From assembly GCA_013213875.1 (NCBI GenBank), contig JABSSV010000053.1, positions 1 to 7,171 on the forward strand: 7,171 nucleotides of DNA, read 5' to 3'. Source of the DNA: Lysobacterales bacterium. Lineage in GTDB: Bacteria; Pseudomonadota; Gammaproteobacteria; Xanthomonadales; SZUA-36. The notes under the pieces were generated by a model, which was given only the letters and a program-made list of their open reading frames with translations, made no database searches and had not been told where the DNA came from. Both the position numbers and the translations under genes were made by a program. This document shows, in pieces, positions 5,259 through 7,171 of this stretch (position 1 is its first letter; every line of letters begins with the position of its first letter).

Positions 5259-6668
5259 ATGAAACTTGGCCTGATTGATAGTTCCATCCTGTTCGCCTAT
5301 CTCGCGCTCATGATCGGGCTGGGGCTTTATGCCAACTATCGGCAAAAAGGGGTGGAGGACTATTTTGTTGCCGGCCGGCGCATGGGGCCGTTCACCATTG
5401 CCTGCTTGTGGCTGGCCGCCTGGGTGGGCGGCGCTGCGGTGGTGGGTTCCGCCGCGCGCTCCTACGAGCTGGGCGTTACCGGTGTCTGGTATGTGGCATC
5501 ACTGGCCATGGGCTGCCTGCTATTTGGTCTGTTCATGTCAGCGCGGGTCAAGGAGATGGGGGATCGCCATGGGCATCTGACCTATCCGGACTTTGTGGAA
5601 GAGCGCTTTGATGGGCGCACCCGCGTGGTGGCGACCATCACCACGGTGCTCGCCTACGTGGCTTATTCGGCGGGGCAATTGGTGGCATCGGCGGCGATTC
5701 TGCAGGTGCTGCTGGGCTGGGACTACAACACGGCCCTGCTGGTCGCTTCCGGTATCGTGATCGTCTACACCGCTACGGGCGGCTATCTGGCGGTGACCTA
5801 TACGGACTGGGTTCAGTTCATTCTCCTGCTGGTAGGCATTGTGCTGATTGGTGTGCCCATTGCCATACAGGAGACCGGTGGCCCCGCTGCTCTGCAGCAG
5901 GCCTTGCCGCCGTCCTATTTTGATCTCGGTGCCCAGGGCTGGAGCAGCATCACCGCACTGGTGGCGTCCATCGTGCTCAGTTTCTTTGTGGCCATGGACA
6001 GCTATTCACGCTGTTTCGCCGCGCGCGATCCGCAGGCGGCCCAGAGGGGCACGCTGCTGGCGGTCCTATTCATGCTGCCGCTGGCCGTTGCCTCGGTCTG
6101 GCTTGGCTTATCCTCAGCGGTGTTGTTTCCCGATGCGGAAGCCAGTAATGGAATTCTGACCCTGTTCGTGCTGGAGACCTTCCCGGTGGGACTGAAAGGG
6201 TTGGTACTGGTCGGTATCCTGGCAGCGGTCATGTCCAGCGCTGATATCTGCATCCTGACCGCTTCGGCTAACTACACGCGCGATATTCATCAGCGCTTTA
6301 TCCAGCCGGATATTCAACCCAAGGCGATGCTGCGCCTGTCCATGCTGGCCTCCGTGGTGGCCGGTGGCTTGGCCATGCTCATGGCCTGGAAAATGCAGGA
6401 CATCATCGGCATTTTGCAGCTGGGCTTCACCATCAACTCGGCGGCTCTGTTCCTGCCCACGATTGCGGCCATCTACTTCCGTCGGGTCACGGCAACGGCG
6501 GCTTTTTGGAGCATCATTCTGTCACTGCTTACCGTGATTGGCTGGCGACTGGCCTCAGACCTTGGTCTGGGCGGCCCCTTCGGTATTGACCCGCTATGGC
6601 CAGGCCTGCTGGTTTCGGCAACGTCCCTGCTGCTGATTCAGGCCCTGCGCCGCCCGGCGACCGCCTAG
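5259..6668 (+). CDS. Sodium:solute symporter (SSS family)
   Basis: A 469-residue inner-membrane symporter with about 13 hydrophobic segments, the SSS/LeuT-fold number. The N-terminal part has EDYFVAGRRMGP (33-44), typical of the family. The signature TGGYLAVTYTDWVQF (173-187) and MSSADICIL (325-333) followed by ASANYTRDI (335-343) are clear; the two serines of MSSAD and nearby residues form the conserved Na2 sodium site. It uses the sodium gradient to import a small organic solute (amino acid, sugar, carboxylate, proline-like compounds in relatives); the substrate cannot be told from this sequence. ATG 5259 is preferred, with only a weak purine-rich AAGAAGA upstream (5242-5248); a TTG at 5253 in frame is an alternative. 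It follows the YfcC-type gene by 82 bp and precedes the aminotransferase by nine bases. Confidence 0.92.
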   Translation: MKLGLIDSSILFAYLALMIGLGLYANYRQKGVEDYFVAGRRMGPFTIACLWLAAWVGGAAVVGSAARSYELGVTGVWYVASLAMGCLLFGLFMSARVKEMGDRHGHLTYPDFVEERFDGRTRVVATITTVLAYVAYSAGQLVASAAILQVLLGWDYNTALLVASGIVIVYTATGGYLAVTYTDWVQFILLLVGIVLIGVPIAIQETGGPAALQQALPPSYFDLGAQGWSSITALVASIVLSFFVAMDSYSRCFAARDPQAAQRGTLLAVLFMLPLAVASVWLGLSSAVLFPDAEASNGILTLFVLETFPVGLKGLVLVGILAAVMSSADICILTASANYTRDIHQRFIQPDIQPKAMLRLSMLASVVAGGLAMLMAWKMQDIIGILQLGFTINSAALFLPTIAAIYFRRVTATAAFWSIILSLLTVIGWRLASDLGLGGPFGIDPLWPGLLVSATSLLLIQALRRPATA

Positions 6669-6677
6669 GCATTGCGC

Positions 6678-7171
6678 GTGGGGGAGCGGCCACGTTTTGA
6701 TGAAGCGCCTCCATCTGACGCCATTGATTTTGCGCCCGGCCAGCCATCGGCGGATCTCCTGCCGCTAGCTGCCCTGCAGGCGGCGAGCGCGCGCTATTTT
6801 GAAGGGGCGCATCCCCTGGAGTTAAATTATGGTGAAAAGCCGGGGGATCTGCGCTTTCGGCAAGCGCTGGCTGAATTTCTGCAACGCCAATCTGGCTTAA
6901 GTACGGATCCCGACGGTCTTTTCCTCAGTGGTGGTAATTCTCAGGGCCTGGATTTTGTCTGCCAGCATTTTAGCCAGCCCGGCGACGTGGTGCTGGTCGA
7001 AGACCCCAGCTTTTATCTGGCGTTTGATGTCTTTCGCGATCATGGTCTGCAGGTGGTGCCGGTGGCTCTGGACGGGACCGGTTTTGATCTGCGTGCGCTG
7101 GACGCAGCGATCCGGGCGCACCGGCCACGCATGGTGTACACCATTCCCAGTTTCCAGAACCCAACCGGGCA
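6678..7171 (+). CDS. PLP-dependent aminotransferase, class I/II (fold type I), 5' part
   Basis: The frame is open to the right edge; 164 residues are visible of an expected 370-400. The order matches the large domain of class I/II aminotransferases of the LysN/MocR-like branch: substrate-side FAPGQPSADLLPL (18-30), LNYGEKPGDLRFRQALAEFL (49-68), phosphate-binding SGGNSQG (84-90), EDPSFY (108-113) whose aromatic stacks on the cofactor, and PSFQNPTG (157-164) whose Asn contacts the PLP hydroxyl. The catalytic Lys lies beyond the window. No DNA-binding GntR domain precedes it, so it is a stand-alone enzyme. GTG 6678 is nine bases after the symporter stop, with a weak AGG (6667-6669) that overlaps that stop; a TTG at 6672 is possible. 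Translational coupling to the symporter is likely. It presumably transaminates the imported amine or amino acid, but this is inferred from position. Confidence 0.88.
   Translation, partial: MGERPRFDEAPPSDAIDFAPGQPSADLLPLAALQAASARYFEGAHPLELNYGEKPGDLRFRQALAEFLQRQSGLSTDPDGLFLSGGNSQGLDFVCQHFSQPGDVVLVEDPSFYLAFDVFRDHGLQVVPVALDGTGFDLRALDAAIRAHRPRMVYTIPSFQNPTG

Overview
The window reads like a chromosomal segment of a Gammaproteobacterium, plausibly a marine or halotolerant lineage. This rests on the gene types (bactofilin, CPXCG-motif protein, CPA2 antiporter, YfcC-type and sodium:solute transporters), the moderately high G+C coding sequence and the compact spacing; the genus cannot be fixed from sequence alone. 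I see no insertion sequence, phage gene, CRISPR array, rRNA or tRNA.

Left part (1-2050, plus strand): the C-terminal end of a bactofilin, a short intergenic stretch with two hairpins, a 209-residue protein of unknown function with a methyltransferase-like outline, and a threonine/serine dehydratase-like PLP enzyme with its own strong ribosome binding site. Middle (2079-3516): a minus-strand CPA2 cation:proton antiporter converges on the dehydratase gene (28-bp gap, no clear terminator) and diverges from a small zinc-ribbon-like CPXCG protein. The 73-bp divergent spacer holds a perfect 6-bp-arm palindrome.

Right part (3517-7171, plus strand): an AT-rich promoter region, a long untranslated leader with apparent RNA structure, then a tight gene set: a YfcC/DcuC-type 12-TM carrier, a sodium:solute symporter and a PLP fold-type-I aminotransferase that runs off the window. 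The spacing (82 bp, then 9 bp) suggests one operon for importing and transaminating an amino acid or related amine; the substrate cannot be read from the sequence.

The most interesting feature is the leader at about 3600-3767. A 12-bp interrupted closing stem brackets two abutting hairpins whose loops contain ACGG and ACGA. It is followed by a hairpin with a six-T run, and 7 nt of the upstream hairpin are perfectly complementary to that hairpin's 3' side. A good sigma70-like promoter would start transcription just before the closing stem. I could not match it to a riboswitch class I know, so it is proposed as a candidate cis-regulatory RNA controlling the transport operon.
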